In this document: one piece after another, positions 21,106 to 33,193 of the stretch
Layout of the letters: every line of letters begins with the position of its first letter
Numbering within the stretch: position 1 is the stretch's first letter
From: Saccoglossus kowalevskii
Lineage: Eukaryota; Hemichordata; Enteropneusta; Harrimaniidae
Length of the DNA stretch: 33,345 nucleotides
Reading direction: 5' to 3'
Assembly: GCF_000003605.2 (NCBI RefSeq)
Contig: NW_003107097.1
Coordinates: 202,179 to 235,523, forward strand
Program-made: the position numbers and the translations under genes
Notes under the pieces: model-generated
What the model saw: the letters and a program-made list of their open reading frames with translations, nothing else
Databases searched by the model: none
What the model was told of the DNA's origin: nothing

Positions 21106-22223
21106 TAATAAGGTGAACTCAAGTAAAGTAGTGTTTAGATAAACTATAACACGCACACCGACTCAGAGAATGTCAGAGACAATGTAGTGGGCGATTATTA
21201 AAATCATGGTTGCCGGGATTTGTTAAACATGTGGCACACATTTTAAAGAAAGATTCTTATTGATACAATATTATACCGATGATGGTACCTTTGATATGAA
21301 AGCTTTGAATTATTGTTTTAGTAAATCAAACAAAATGTTGTACGTTGCTCTTGTTGAACTGTCGAGTTGAATTGATTTTTGCTGTAAAGGTATACAGCTG
21401 TTTAGGCTGCTTTGGGTTGAACACCGGCTTTATTTGGTGTGCATTCATTTTATTTATTTTTTTTACAGATGAACGATAGTAAATGATATTAGCATGTAAG
21501 TTTGAATTAATCAAGTCTATGCCTGTGTTTATTCCTGTCCTATAATATTTATTCTATTGAAAGCAGATTTACAGCATTTGTTTTGGCAGTATTATGTTTT
21601 ATTAATTGCATATTTTTCAATTTGTGATTTTAATGGAGAAAATATGTTATTGGTTATCGGATAAATATATTGATGGACACACACTTTCTCATGATCTTTG
21701 CTACAGAGTATAAACCTCAACAGCTGTGGTCAGATTTCAGTTTGAATTAACTCCAAGTATAATCATTTAAATATATAATTTTGTCTACTAAGGCAAGAAT
21801 GGACATTATTGTAATTTATTTTTCAAGAGCACTTCAGCTGCTGTGTTTGTAGAACAATTATTTCAACACTGGAATATGATTGACGCAAAGTCCAGTTTCT
21901 TCCGCATTTACATCCTCGCATTTATTGAAGTCTGTTTACATTTGTAAGAAAAGTTAAATTGCTATATAACAGTGAATTAGTTTTAGGGTATGTGCCAACT
22001 TTACTGCAAGAAATCTGTTTACAATTGAATCCTATCACTACATTGTATTTGATTTCATGTAATCAGCGCACTTTGCCAAATTGATGTGATATATCTATGA
22101 AATGAGAATTTACTACTGTAGAATAGACATTATTGAGAAGCATATTGTACCTCACAGAACTGATCTGTTTATCTCAAATCTGGATACTACTACTGTTGTG
22201 CTTCGTATACTGTCTCCATTAAT
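21106..22223. other. Intergenic DNA, nothing recognised
   Basis: AT-rich sequence with stop codons in all frames and no repeat or RNA signature that I could identify. Confidence 0.5.
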
Positions 22224-22337
22224 ATCTGGATTTATGCACATATTTTGCTCATTAACTATGTAGATTTATGTGCATATTACGCTCATTAACTATCTGAATT
22301 TATGCACATATTTTGCTCATTAACTATGTAGATTTAT
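22224..22337 (+). repeat. Short 34-bp tandem repeat (about 3.3 copies)
   Basis: GCTCATTAAC recurs at 22247, 22281 and about 22315, each followed by TATSTRRATTTATG-like text and a GCACATATTTT or GTGCATATTAC stretch. Confidence 0.75.
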
Positions 22338-22519
22338 GTTGTGAAAAATGTGTGGATGAACTACTATTGTCTGTCGGCAGAAAATGTTTGTCACCCATTG
22401 GTCATACATGTATATGGGCGTATGGGAGCCATATTGACAACTACCACCACCCTTTAAGACTGTATAGATTGTTGTGTTTATGTTTCTTGTGAAGGGAGAA
22501 AATCACCCAAATTACATTG

Positions 22520-23955
22520 ACTGTGGTCAATGGATCATTCTTAGGCATTATTTCAGAGGTCTTTGTGCAACTGATCATTCCTAGGCATTATTGTAGATGT
22601 CTCAATAGCTGACAAAGATTTTGTTCAATGACTAACATTTCTAGGCATTCTTGCAGAAGTCTCAATAGCTGACAGTGTTTTGTTCAATGACTATCATTCC
22701 TAGGCATTCTTGTGGAGGTCTCAATAGCTGACAGTGATTTGTTCAATGACTATCATTCCTAGGCATTCTTGCAGAAGTCTCAATAGCTGACAGTGATTTG
22801 TTCAATGACTATCATTCCTAGGCATTCTTGCAGAGGTCTCAATAGCTGACAGTGATTTGTTCAATGACTATCATTCCTAGGCATTCTTGTGGAGGTCTCA
22901 ATAGCTGACAGTGATTTGTTCAATGACTATCATTCCTAGGCATTATTGTAGATGTCTCAATAGCTGACAGTGTTTTGTTCAATGACTATCATTCCTAGGC
23001 ATTCTTGTGGAGGTCTCAATAGCTGACAGTGTTTTGTTCAATGACTATCATTCCTAGGCATTCTTGTAGAGGTCTCAATAGCTGACAGTGGTTTGTTCAA
23101 TGACTATCATTCCTAGGCATTATTGTAAACGTCTCAATAGTTGAGTGTTTTTGTTCAATGACTATCATTCCTAGGCATTCTTGTGGAGGTCTCAATAGCT
23201 GACAGTGATTTGTTCAATGACTATTATTCCTAGGCATTATTGTAGATGTCTCAATAGCTGACAGTGGTTTGTTCAATGACTATCATTCCTAGGCATTATT
23301 GTAGATGTCTCAATAGCTGACAGTGATTTGTTCAATGACTATCATTCCTAGGCATTATTGTAGATGTCTCAATAGCTGACAGTGATTTGTTCAATGACTA
23401 TCATTCCTAGGCATTATTGTAGATGTCTCAATAGCTGACAGTGATTTGTTCAATGACTATCATTCCTAGGCATTATTGTAGATGTCTCAATAGCTGACAG
23501 TGATTTGTTCAATGACTATCATTCCTAGGCATTATTGTAGATGTCTCAATAGCTGACAGTGATTTGTTCAATGACTATCATTCCTAGGCATTATTGTAGA
23601 TGTCTCAATAGCTGACAGTGATTTGTTCAATGACTTACATTCCTAGGCATTATTGTAGATGTCTCAATAGCTGACAGTGTTTTGTTCAATGACTATTATT
23701 CCTAGGCATTATTGTAGATGTCTCAATAGCCGACAGTGATTTGTTCAATGACTATCATTCCTAGGCATTATTGTAGATGTCTCAAAAACCAAGTGATTTT
23801 GTTCAATGAGTCATTCGCAGGCATTCTTGTAGAGGTCTCAATAGCTGACAATGATCATGTTCCATGACCATCGTTCCTAGGTTTTATTGTAGACATCTCG
23901 AAAGCCAACAGTGATTTTGTTCGACGAGTCATTCCTAGGCATCATTGTCAAGGCC
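22520..23955 (+). repeat. 59-bp minisatellite, about 24 copies
   Basis: Units contain TTGTTCAATGACTATCATTC, CTAGGCATT, a variable ATTCTTG or ATTATTG stretch, TCTCAATAGCTGACAGTG. The CCTAGG site recurs every 59 bp (22699, 22758, 22817 and on). Outer copies at both ends are degenerate. Stops occur in every frame, so it is not coding. Two sequence variants are unequally distributed (see findings). Confidence 0.95.
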
Positions 23956-24540
23956 TCTAATTACATAGAATCTAGACTACTTATTAACATCAGTTCATGA
24001 TTCGCAATATATAATTCTCTCAATACAATTGGTGTCAGCATTAAATGTTTCCAAAAAAGGGAGCATACTAAAATGCATTGTTCATTTTACAAATTCATTC
24101 AATATGTTTTAGACAGTACCTTCATGTACTTTGACAGACAACAACCAATTCTCTGCATCTTGAATACAGCATACCTGTTTGATCACTTGAAAATTTACCC
24201 ACATGGACACTGTTTGGTTCAATTCTAGTCTATTACTGCATTGTATTTTAATAATCAGATATGCTTTTCTTGTGAGACACATCTATGTTTATTCTCAATA
24301 TATCAGGTGCTATTTTAGCAATTGCAGTTGTGTTAATATATTTTTACATAAAGTAAAATAAAAAGTATTGCTACTGTGAAAACGTGTCCTGTGCAGAAAT
24401 TAATTTCAGAAAATAGTAGTGTTCATAACACCATTAATACAGCTGGCCCAGATTTTTCTCATTGTCAAATACCAAACTATATGCACTTGTGGTCACCATG
24501 TGGGACATGTTGAATTAATGAATCTCGACAGGGTCAAAGT
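23956..24540. other. Spacer between two minisatellites
   Basis: AT-rich unique-looking sequence with no gene or repeat recognised. Confidence 0.5.
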
Positions 24541-25012
24541 GAGAAATGGCTCTGGACTTGCACAGAACAAGAAATGGCTTTGCACTCCTACAGCTAGACA
24601 GATCCCAATTGAGAAATGGTTGACGAGCACACAGACAGGACTTGAATGCGAAATGGTTGACGAGCACACACACACGCACACATAGACAGGACTTGAATGC
24701 GAAATGGTTGACTAGCACACACACACGCACACATAGACAGGACTTGAATGCGAAATGGTTGACTAGCACACGCACGCACACGCACACATAGACAGGACTT
24801 GAATGCGAAATGGTTGACTAGCACACGCACACACACACATAGACAGGACTTGAATGCGAAATGGTTGACTAGCACACACACACGCACACATAGACAGGAC
24901 TTGAATGCGAAATGGTTGACTAGCACACACACACGCACACATAGACAGGACTTGAATGCGAAATGGTTGACTAGCACACACACACGCACACAGACAGGAC
25001 TTAAATGACAAA
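24541..25012 (+). repeat. 51-bp minisatellite with embedded CA microsatellite
   Basis: The core ACTTGAATGCGAAATGGTTG is followed by ACTAGCACACACACAC, GCACACATAGACAGG. The core starts at about 24691, 24742, 24797, 24848, 24899 and 24950. Degenerate units with GAAATGGCT/GAAATGGTT precede it from about 24541. Because 51 is a multiple of 3, several frames stay open for 60-130 codons on both strands. These encode only repeat text and are not genes. Confidence 0.93.
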
Positions 25013-27988
25013 TACTGTATCTTGAAAGAGTAAATTTATTCTGGAAGCATTCAATGTCAGCTACAGATACAATAGTTTATTTGAAACTACTCTCACCAAA
25101 AGGCAGTAACAATTTCACATGTACAACATGTGTGCAATATACGGTACACAAAAAAATTACATTTTGCTGTTAATACTCCTTGCTCATTTACATACAACAA
25201 ATCATGTGAAAAAAGGTAAAACAGAACTAAAAGTTAATTTCCAAGGGTAAAAAAAGTCAATTGCATAAATTACCGACCAGAAAGTTTGGCGCTAATGACA
25301 CCGGCAAAGTCATCCCACATCAACATGCTGCATGTGAGAATTGTCACATTCATCATTATTGACAAAATATGCGTAAATTTTAGTGTTTTATGATGATACT
25401 CCAGTCATTGATTTACTTAATAGAAGAATTTGGAATTGAAAAAAAAATATGAATTTGCAGACTTTCACATCAACAGCGTTAATTTGCAACATGCACCAGT
25501 TATAATATAGGTTCCATTTCTTAGATTTTTGTAACAGTGAAGCAGTATGATATTGACTGGTTGGTCAAAATTTAAGCAAGATTCTTTGTGTGGTGAAATA
25601 TTTTTGGCAGCTGCAAGAGTTCCCAGATATTCTATGTCAATTTTGTAACTAAATTGATAGGATGTTGTACATGGCTTAACAAATACATGCTAAATACAAC
25701 AGAATACAAAATTGGAAGAGGACTGAAAATCTCTTCAAGTGTCGTTATGACTAAGAGGTCAAAAAGTGAATAAAACAAAATCACCTCTAGGATCAATTCT
25801 CAGTCAACAAATTTACTAAAAGAATCAGTCACAGATGTCTGACATACTAGTAGTTAAAATTGACAGATTAGGCAAATTTAATGTACAGTTCAAAGATCAA
25901 AACTGTACATTATTTTTTATACGAGCCTATTTGGAACTCAAAAATGAATATTAAGTTCCTAATTGTGAAACAAAAATAGTATGCACATAAAAATTAATTT
26001 TAAAAAAAAGTTGAAAAATTCTCTCAGTAGACAAAATGCAGGTTTTGATGTTATTTAACATTATGTTTGAGTAAGTAATCAAATCCACCATCTTGTTTGC
26101 AGATAATTGTGTTATAATTAGTAAAGTGCTCTTTCAAATAAAAAAAACCCATGACTAAAGCAAATAAATGTTAGACTTTAAAGTACCTTTGAAATCATGA
26201 TCAATGAGTAGTTGTTGTAATTCAGAAATGCAAGAGTTGGTGATACAGGATAAAGGAGCTACAATTGATACTGGCAATCATTGAGGTAATGGTATATACC
26301 ACAATCAATCCATAAATGGTGCAATTAGAATGGATCACTGCATCTGCTCTGACATGTAACTATTTTTTACAAGAAAAAAAATAATTTAAGTTTGTGGTTG
26401 TTCTGGAATGACGAGTGAAATTAATGCAACTCAGAGAGTATATTCATATTACTACCCCCAGTAGGGAAAAATATCAAAATGATATAACATTATTTGTACA
26501 GATAACATTACTGTGTCTTTACATGCAATTGCATATGAAAGTGGCATTACATGTTTTTTTCTCTAATTTATTTTGTGATTTCAACAAACCTAAATAGGTC
26601 TATAGATGTTGAAAGGCAATGGGAGACAACACCATATCATATTGAGGGAAAACAAAACACTTATGGCAAAGAAAACCAATAACAATCTACTACGTAGAGA
26701 CAATAATAATTATAATGCATTTTTTTTCAGTTGGTTAACATTTTAAGCTATAAACAAGCTCAATAAAATCAGTAACTGAAACATTAATTTTTTTTATTTT
26801 AAATAATATACATAACATACCATATTTATGAATCCACAATAAAATTACATTTAAGCATAAAATCTTGTCTAACTTCAGTGAAATTTAAAGGTCCAATATT
26901 GCCAAAAAGAAGTATTTTTACCACAGGTTAATCTAGACATTCTCGCCAAAAAAAAAACAAGGCCGTATACAATTATTATTGTGGTCTTTATCATTATGAA
27001 ACATAATAATATTACTAAAATTTGTATAACAGAGGAAACAATCTACTGATTAATATAAATATTCATGATATGCAAATTTTGTTGTTTCATTCCGACGTTA
27101 TTTGAAATATTGATTGGGAGATATTTATCATATTGTGATTATGGAATAACCCATAGTACTGAATAATTATTATAGAGACAACTGCAACAAGTTTCTTTGA
27201 TTATATGCTGACATATATAAGACTAGTCGCGTACATGTCCACACGCTTGCAAGAACACCAACAAGTCTTGTTGGTTGTATGCTGAATAGTAAAAGAACAC
27301 CAGTCAGTACACTACACATGTGAAAACTGCAATGAATATAACTGTGTCTTTTAAGGACAGCATTGCTTCTTCACTTTAAGCTGCGACTCAAATACATAAT
27401 CTATACCTACTATTCTATCGTCTATAAGGCCAGTGCCTAAAGACCAAGCATCCAATGTAAGTGACCTGTACACAGTTGTCTCTGGACTAAGCAGTCAGGG
27501 CTAAGTACTGCATTGACTCACAATTGAGTACTATACATGAACCGTATATAAAACTATGTATACATTAGAAATTAATTATCATAGCATGGACCATGTCATG
27601 GTATTAAATAATTCACCTATCTCTACTACCCTTTGCGTCAATTTTACAATTTTTTTACAAATTTAAATTACCTAGAAGTTTTCCTAAGGAACTAAGAGAG
27701 AAGGGGCATTTCATGCACATTATGCATCAACTTACTTTAAATTTAAAAGTGTATATAAAACCACTGTATTAATTATTATGCTATAAAATTCATTCTGACA
27801 ACGTTAATTTATTTACACCTTCTTACTTAATAATGACAAATGGTTATTAGCTCAGACTGGAAATAGCAAATAATTTTTGATGAAATGTTGATGAAATTGA
27901 ATACTGTAGAGATTCATCTTTCAAAAACATACCACTGATTATTAAAATACACTACTGAATAACGAACGTCTGTTGCTACTGGATATAT
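25013..27988 (-). other. SACM1L 3' UTR and flanking AT-rich DNA
   Basis: This follows the SAC1 stop codon on the minus strand. A first minus-strand AATAAA lies at 27813-27808 (about 175 nt after the stop), and others occur further on, for example at 25040-25035 next to the minisatellite. No other coding exon or RNA gene was recognised. Confidence 0.5.
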
Positions 27989-28125
27989 CTAATCACTCTT
28001 GACTTTGGCTTGTGTTAGTTTCGGTCTATCGACAAATTCCACCCCATTAGCATAAATAATTGCAAGAGTAACCATGGTTGCCGCTGCCCAAAACAACACA
28101 TACATTGCCTGCTGGTAGAACTCGG
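27989..28125 (-). CDS. SACM1L: SACM1L last exon: second membrane helix and KVKSD tail
   Basis: The exon encodes [18 protein letters not shown], the rest of the helix, the conserved [10 protein letters not shown] tail and KVKSD-stop. The KxKxx end matches the type of COPI retrieval motif known for this family. Confidence 0.92.
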
Positions 28126-31100
28126 CTACAAGAAATGAAAGACAATGCAAATAAAGTTATCAACGAACGAAACACTCAAGATACAGCATAAAGTTTAAAA
28201 TGAAGTCATGAAATGAAAAAGGAGGCTATCAGCTGATATAGAATTTGAGATGCACATTGTGAAAGCAATCTAAGTCAATGATAATAACAGAAAACTTAAG
28301 ACACAAAAGGAGTAAATTTGATTATACATTGTATGCAGGACAAAAATCTGTAAATTGGGTAATCATTATGCTAATGAGGAAATTAATATGCATAGTTCAA
28401 CCCCAAACTCATCAGGTCTGTGGTTATCTCACAACATCTATATATACTATTGCCACAAAAATTCACAGTTCTGATTGAGATACCTGTAAAACAGCTAAAC
28501 TAAAAATTTACAATTACAAATATGCAAATTAGATATTCAATATGCACAAATTTCCACAATGAACTATTTAGTTATGTGGATTATCCTCAAGCACTTACAT
28601 AGGATTCATAGAAATCTGTTTTGCGAAACAACCAAAATTTTGTAATTAATGACAATCAATTTGCATGGCATCTGGACCAAAACTAATCAGGTAAATGGAG
28701 TATGGCGCACCAATACAACTAGTTTCTTTGAAATCAGTTAAGTGGTTCTTGAGATATCAAAATATAGGTCTATCATGAAAAGTGAAGCGATAAATTTAAT
28801 TCAATTACATTAAATTACAATCAATTTAATTGAACTGAATTTAGTTAAAATAACTCAAATTTCATTCTATTTCCTAAATCTATTTTATATATTTGTAATA
28901 AAAGATATTCTTACCAGCTGGTATAAGAAGGCATATTATACACATAGAGATAGCAACTAATGCAATGACTGGAAGCTGTGAATGAAAATACCGTATATAC
29001 ATAATGTTAACATTTCAGGAAGAAAATTTACATATGTTATAACAAATACCATATTTCTAGGTGTGTTATGATTTTAAATAATGTATTTTAATAATCCAGT
29101 ATACAATAAATACAATTTTTGTTTTTGTATTTATAAACTTTTATTGGAGTTTGCACTGAAATTATCATCTTACATACTTGGTTTGTAAATTACAAGTTGT
29201 AGTTAATCTACATATTGTGAAGTGGACTGGGTAACATTTTTCATAAAATATCCCCATTTCTTGCTATGAGAAGTCAACCTATTCCATCAGACAGCAATGA
29301 AATACTTTATACTTTACATATCTTTTGTATGCCATGAATTCTAGCTTTTAATTTTTATGTCTACCCAAGTAAATATATTTTTTTGCTACCAGAAAGAGGA
29401 AGTTCACTAAACATGTAAAATTTTCATCCCCAAGAAGGATTTGTTGTGCATTCGGGAATGCCCTCAGGCCAAGCTTGCCCCCCCCCACAATTTTTGGTTT
29501 ATGGCACCTTTACTAGAGCCAATGCTATATTTATTAGTTTTATGCAACCCTTAATGTAAGAGAGGCACACTAGTATTAGAAGATAGCAATTATATCATAT
29601 TTTCTCTGTTAGAGGTACACACAAAAAACTAAAAATATCAATTAGTGCATATCATTAAAGAGCGGCAGTCGTCGCGCCACGCATGCGCGAGATATATGGG
29701 TCTCATATAAACAAAGATGGTGACTTTGGTCGTTGCACAGATCAACGAGTACTAACTGACACGTTTCCAAGCTTTAATTAGGTATTTTTAGGTGATTGGA
29801 AAGTTTCAAAGGAGTCACCGGCGGTATTCAGTGCAAGTTGCGCCCAGGTCAAACCTCATACTTGTGATTTCCATTTGAAGAGCGCACTGGATTGTGGGAA
29901 AATCAATGTTATCAACACAAATGTCGCACATGTGCAGCGCGACGACCACCGCGCTTTAAGTTTGACCAATGACATAACTCTGTTATTTACATAAGTGCAT
30001 ATATTACTAATATAGTAAATATGGTATACATATATACAGTATAAGCTTTACTCAATGTGTCATAGTAACACATATATGAAAAATAACTGACATTAAAAAA
30101 ATAGTAACATTTGATTGAGAAAGTTTGTTATAAAAATAAAGATGTTTTTTTCCAAACTCAAAACATTAAGTGAGAAAGGACCAAGAATATATTAAAAAAA
30201 AAGCAAAATAAATGTTATTAAATTTTTAGAGTAATAAACTGAAAAATTTTCCCAAACAAGTATTCAGATAAATATGACAGATTTACTTACTGCAATGAAT
30301 TTTGCTTCTTTTTGTTTTTGTAATGGCGATGGTGCGATGTAACCCTCCCCCTCTTCCACAATGTAATTCCCAAGAAATAAATCGATTGCATCCTAAAAAT
30401 GAAAAGAATACAATTCAAGAATGAAATGGGAGGCGACAGACACTGGCGAGACTGAAAAAACGTATGCAGCCAAGAAAATGATTGTTAGGAATCATGTTAC
30501 ATGTACACACTGTCCCAGAGCATCTATGTACCGAGTTTCATCGAAATCTGACCAGAAGTTCATGAGATAACAGTCGAAAAGACGGACATACATACAGACA
30601 CACAGATTTGACAGGATAATATTGACAAAATGGACACTACCCGGTATGCACTAAAATAGGCTGGTGATCCTTCCAACTATTGTTATATTGAGTTTGAGTA
30701 CAATTTATTGCAAATGAATAAATTCTAGATATTTTTAATTCATTCATGAATTCTACTTTAAAAAATGCAGACATGGGATTGAAAGCTGACTCCAAACCTA
30801 TTAAAGGTGCATGCGACTAACCTGTCTAAAACCATCTGAAAAATTATTTTTATAATATCTAATCGATGAATTGTAGCCGTCTTTCAGTAATCCCCACTTG
30901 GTCCGTTTACCAGTCCTACAAAGACATGAAACATGTTAGATAAACATACTGTTACTACACGGATACTAACATGAACAAATTATTTTATAGAATATACAGA
31001 ACTGGCATACCACAAAAATACTCAAAAAGTATGACTTTTGTAACTCACAAATCAGTACTAGTGTCTAAATTAAGGGTCAAATTAGCATAATTTGTTGAAA

Positions 31101-33193
31101 TTGGCTAAAGAAGTTTAAATGATCTTTTTTAGGGTGAACTGCAGTGGCAAAATCTACCCCGGGGTAGTGTTCATTTTCAAAAAATCATTGCCACAGAAGT
31201 TGATAAACAAGACTTCACCTTTGATCTGACAAGGCATCAGTATTTTTCAATCAAGATGTTTTTCTCATTGTTAAACAGTCCTCTACTCCACTGGGACAAA
31301 GGACCAGTGTTCCTTCAAAGCATATATGACAACTTTGCTATTTATCCAGGAAAGTCGATCAAGTCAAATATTAATTTCATAAATGATGACATTAAAGCGT
31401 GGTAGTCGTCGCTGCGCATGTGCAAGATATATGGGTCTCATATAAACAAAGATGGCGACTTTGACTGTTGCGCAGATCAACGAGTACGAACTGAGACGTT
31501 TCCAAGTTTTAATTAAGTAATTTTCATGTTATTGGAAGGTATCAAAGGAGTCACCCAGTCACGCCCAGGTCAAACCTCATACTTGTGATTTCCATTTGAA
31601 GAGCGCATTGGGTTGTGGGAAAATCAATGTTTATCAACACAAATGTGGCACATGTGCAGCGCGACGACTATCATGCTTTAAGCATAAAGTTGTGCAAATG
31701 ATGACTTTTTCAGTGCACAAATTAGTGAGGTCACCAAGCAAGACATGTGTAAATACAAAAGACAGTAAAGTTAATTTCAATTCTACTGGACCATTTACTG
31801 GACCTTAGAAAGCAGGTCATACCCTACCTTGTAAAGTCTGTCTTAAGAGCACCAGTCCCGGAGTAATGAACAGCTAAATAATCAGCATTGTCTGCCCAAG
31901 CTATAATAGAATAAAATATCAGGATTAATCTGTTGTACTCAACTGGCAATTGACACCCAGATTCATTGTATTTTGGAAAAGCAAATTTACAGCAATACTG
32001 AGCAGTAAACATTGATGATAAGCATATAGTGATGATTTATACCATGCTATCGAATCAGAAGATGCCAAGGAACTCCAGACAATGACAAACTCAAAACTGG
32101 AGAAGCAGAGACTGAAAATGGAAAATATATAAAAAGATACACTTACTATTTTTAAATATATATTCAAAATGCACCTGGTCATGTACATTTTGTCCAGGAT
32201 TGAGCACACCAAATTTCTGGAAAATAAAAAGGAGAAGAAGTTAGGCAACATGCAGCCTCGACTGAGATAGCTCCACCACTAGCAATGCACTTATCGTTGG
32301 AACCCACACATGTTTTAGTTTATGTTAGAACTTTTACGATTACATCATTGCTTCATTTAGCTACAATGTTATAGCATTCAGCCAATAGCATGGTTTACCG
32401 CTCAAATGTTGTTATTGTTACAATCTGTCACTTGCTGTTGCTCCACCATCTTGTTGTCTCTTGGTGAGTCCGAAATAAAACTCTTGAATGACTAACTAAT
32501 TGTTGTGACTGAGTGGTATTCCTAAATCGACCGCAGACGTCCCTAAATAGATTGTGGCTATCCCCACAGCACTTTTCAATTAGAGAATTGATGATATCAT
32601 CACAAAATGAACAAATCTGTCAGAGGTCCACCTGTAGTACCTATATGTGTAATACCAAATCAATCAAGAAGTCAAAAATATAACTTTTTACAAAAATTAC
32701 AGAGGTACATATACACCAGTATTAAAGCAATCAAGCTTGTAATTTTCAAGAAGTCTAAAAAGTAAAAAGTTAACACAGACACCGGAGACTAACAATAACT
32801 TATATGATAAGCTCCACAAAGTCGACAGCAGAGGTAACAAAAGGTATCTGCTACATGTTGAAAAGTTAGGCAACATAAGCTATCCATCACACATGATTAG
32901 AAGTTAGGCAACATAAGTTATTTCCTACATAGCATTTTATTTCTTTGCTTCACAAGAAGGAAGTAACATCTCACCACTAGAGGGCAGACTATTCATTGGA
33001 TAGATGCATCATACTCCGTATCACTGAAGTTGAGAGCGATTAAGACAAGCTTACCTCTAATTGATGTTGTAAACTTCTTCTTGCGAGTAAACTTTGAACT
33101 ACATTTGTCCTATCTAAGCAGTCAATACAATTTGTACGGAATACCCCTTCCTGTTGCCTTATACAAAATCCATCACGGCGCAACATAAAATAC
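27989..33193 (-). CDS. SACM1L: SAC1 phosphoinositide phosphatase, C-terminal 7 exons
   Basis: Minus-strand exons are 33193-33055, 32216-32147, 31900-31828, 30915-30822, 30392-30291, 28975-28915 and 28125-27989. All have GT/AG borders and continuous phase, giving 224 residues plus a split first codon. Recognisable blocks: [13 protein letters not shown] with catalytic Cys22 and Arg28 of CX5[48 protein letters not shown], then membrane helices at about 157-177 ([18 protein letters not shown]) and 187-206. The C-terminal KVKSD is a KxKxx COPI-type motif. The family enzyme removes phosphate from PI4P (also PI3P) at the ER/Golgi; the N-terminal half of the SAC domain lies beyond the window. The length fits the corresponding part of the human protein (587 aa). 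Introns contain two TTAA MITEs and a nested repeat. Confidence 0.95.
29659..29955. mobile_element. TTAA-flanked MITE, copy 1, in SACM1L intron
   Basis: TTAA flanks both ends (29655-29658 and 29956-29959). The left end AGAGCGGCAGTCGTCGCG and reversed right end AGCGCGGTGGTCGTCGCG are inverted copies, extending to a CATGCGC/CATGTGC region over about 30 bp. The 297 bp are non-coding. TTAA target use is typical of piggyBac-superfamily elements. GC content is higher than the host intron. Confidence 0.85.
31396..31677. mobile_element. TTAA-flanked MITE, copy 2, in SACM1L intron
   Basis: Same family as 29659-29955, in the same orientation. TTAA lies at 31392-31395 and 31678-31681, with ends AGCGTGGTAGTCGTCGC and reversed AGCATGATAGTCGTCGC. 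The body shares AGATATATGGGTCTCATATA, GAGACGTTTCCAAG-like text, GCCCAGGTCAAACCTCATAC and TTGTGGGAAAATCAATGTT. An open frame of 70 codons that starts inside it is not a gene. Confidence 0.87.
32252..32760 (-). repeat. Dispersed tandem-core element, copy 3, reversed, interrupted
   Basis: Read on the minus strand, 32760-32575 gives GCTTGATTGCTTTAATACT, then a GGTATTACACATATAGGTAC monomer, ACAGGTGGACCTCTGACAG and TTTGTTCATTTTGTGATGAT. This parallels 20849-21050. The matching 3' end (TGCATTGCTAGTGGTGGAGC then TATCTCAG) is displaced to 32290-32262, because 32293-32568 is inserted between them. The terminal hairpin is partly deleted (CAGTC-GA-GGCTG). Confidence 0.7.
32293..32568 (+). mobile_element. 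276-bp insertion with 6-bp target duplication, possibly a solo LTR
   Basis: GCACTT at 32287-32292 is repeated directly at 32569-32574. Other copies of the host repeat have a single GTGC at this point, so this is an insertion. In plus orientation it carries an AATAAA at about 32476-32481 and ends in TATCCCCACA, an LTR-like CA end. The start (ATCGTTGGAACCC) lacks the expected TG, so LTR identity is uncertain; a 5-bp duplication (GCACT) is equally possible. Confidence 0.5.
32863..32914 (+). repeat. Short tandem pair AAGTTAGGCAACATAAG, 38 bp apart
   Basis: AAGTTAGGCAACAT occurs at 32863-32876 and 32901-32914, each followed by AAGYTAT. A third copy (AAGTTAGGCAACAT) lies at 32238-32251, directly abutting the left edge of the interrupted repeat. 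Confidence 0.7.
33055..33193 (-). CDS. SACM1L: SACM1L exon with catalytic P-loop
   Basis: The exon encodes YFMLRRDGF through SLQHQLE. The nucleophile is the first Cys of NCIDCLDRT (codon at 33129-33127). The acceptor is TATTCAG|G and the donor GAG|GTAAGC. The first base completes a codon from an exon outside the window. Confidence 0.92.

Noticed and set aside
22520-23955. Regular repeats that could be mistaken for a CRISPR array
   Set aside because: There are no unique spacers; the whole 59-bp unit repeats head to tail, and the genome is eukaryotic.
24493-25011. Several overlapping open frames of 60-130 codons on both strands (CVCVRVLVNHFAFKSCL-type text)
   Set aside because: They arise because the 51-bp repeat length is a multiple of three. 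All frames repeat the same short text, and there is no domain or unique sequence.
30480-30650. Stretch resembling widespread degenerate invertebrate repeats (GAGTTTCATCGAAATC, then GACGGACATACATACAGACA)
   Set aside because: Only one copy in the window and no defined ends, so it was not listed as a feature.
31824-32251. Minus-strand open frames of 62 and 108 codons
   Set aside because: One extends the real SACM1L exon at 31900-31828 into its intron; the other crosses exon 32216-32147 in a different frame. The spliced frame explains the conserved residues.
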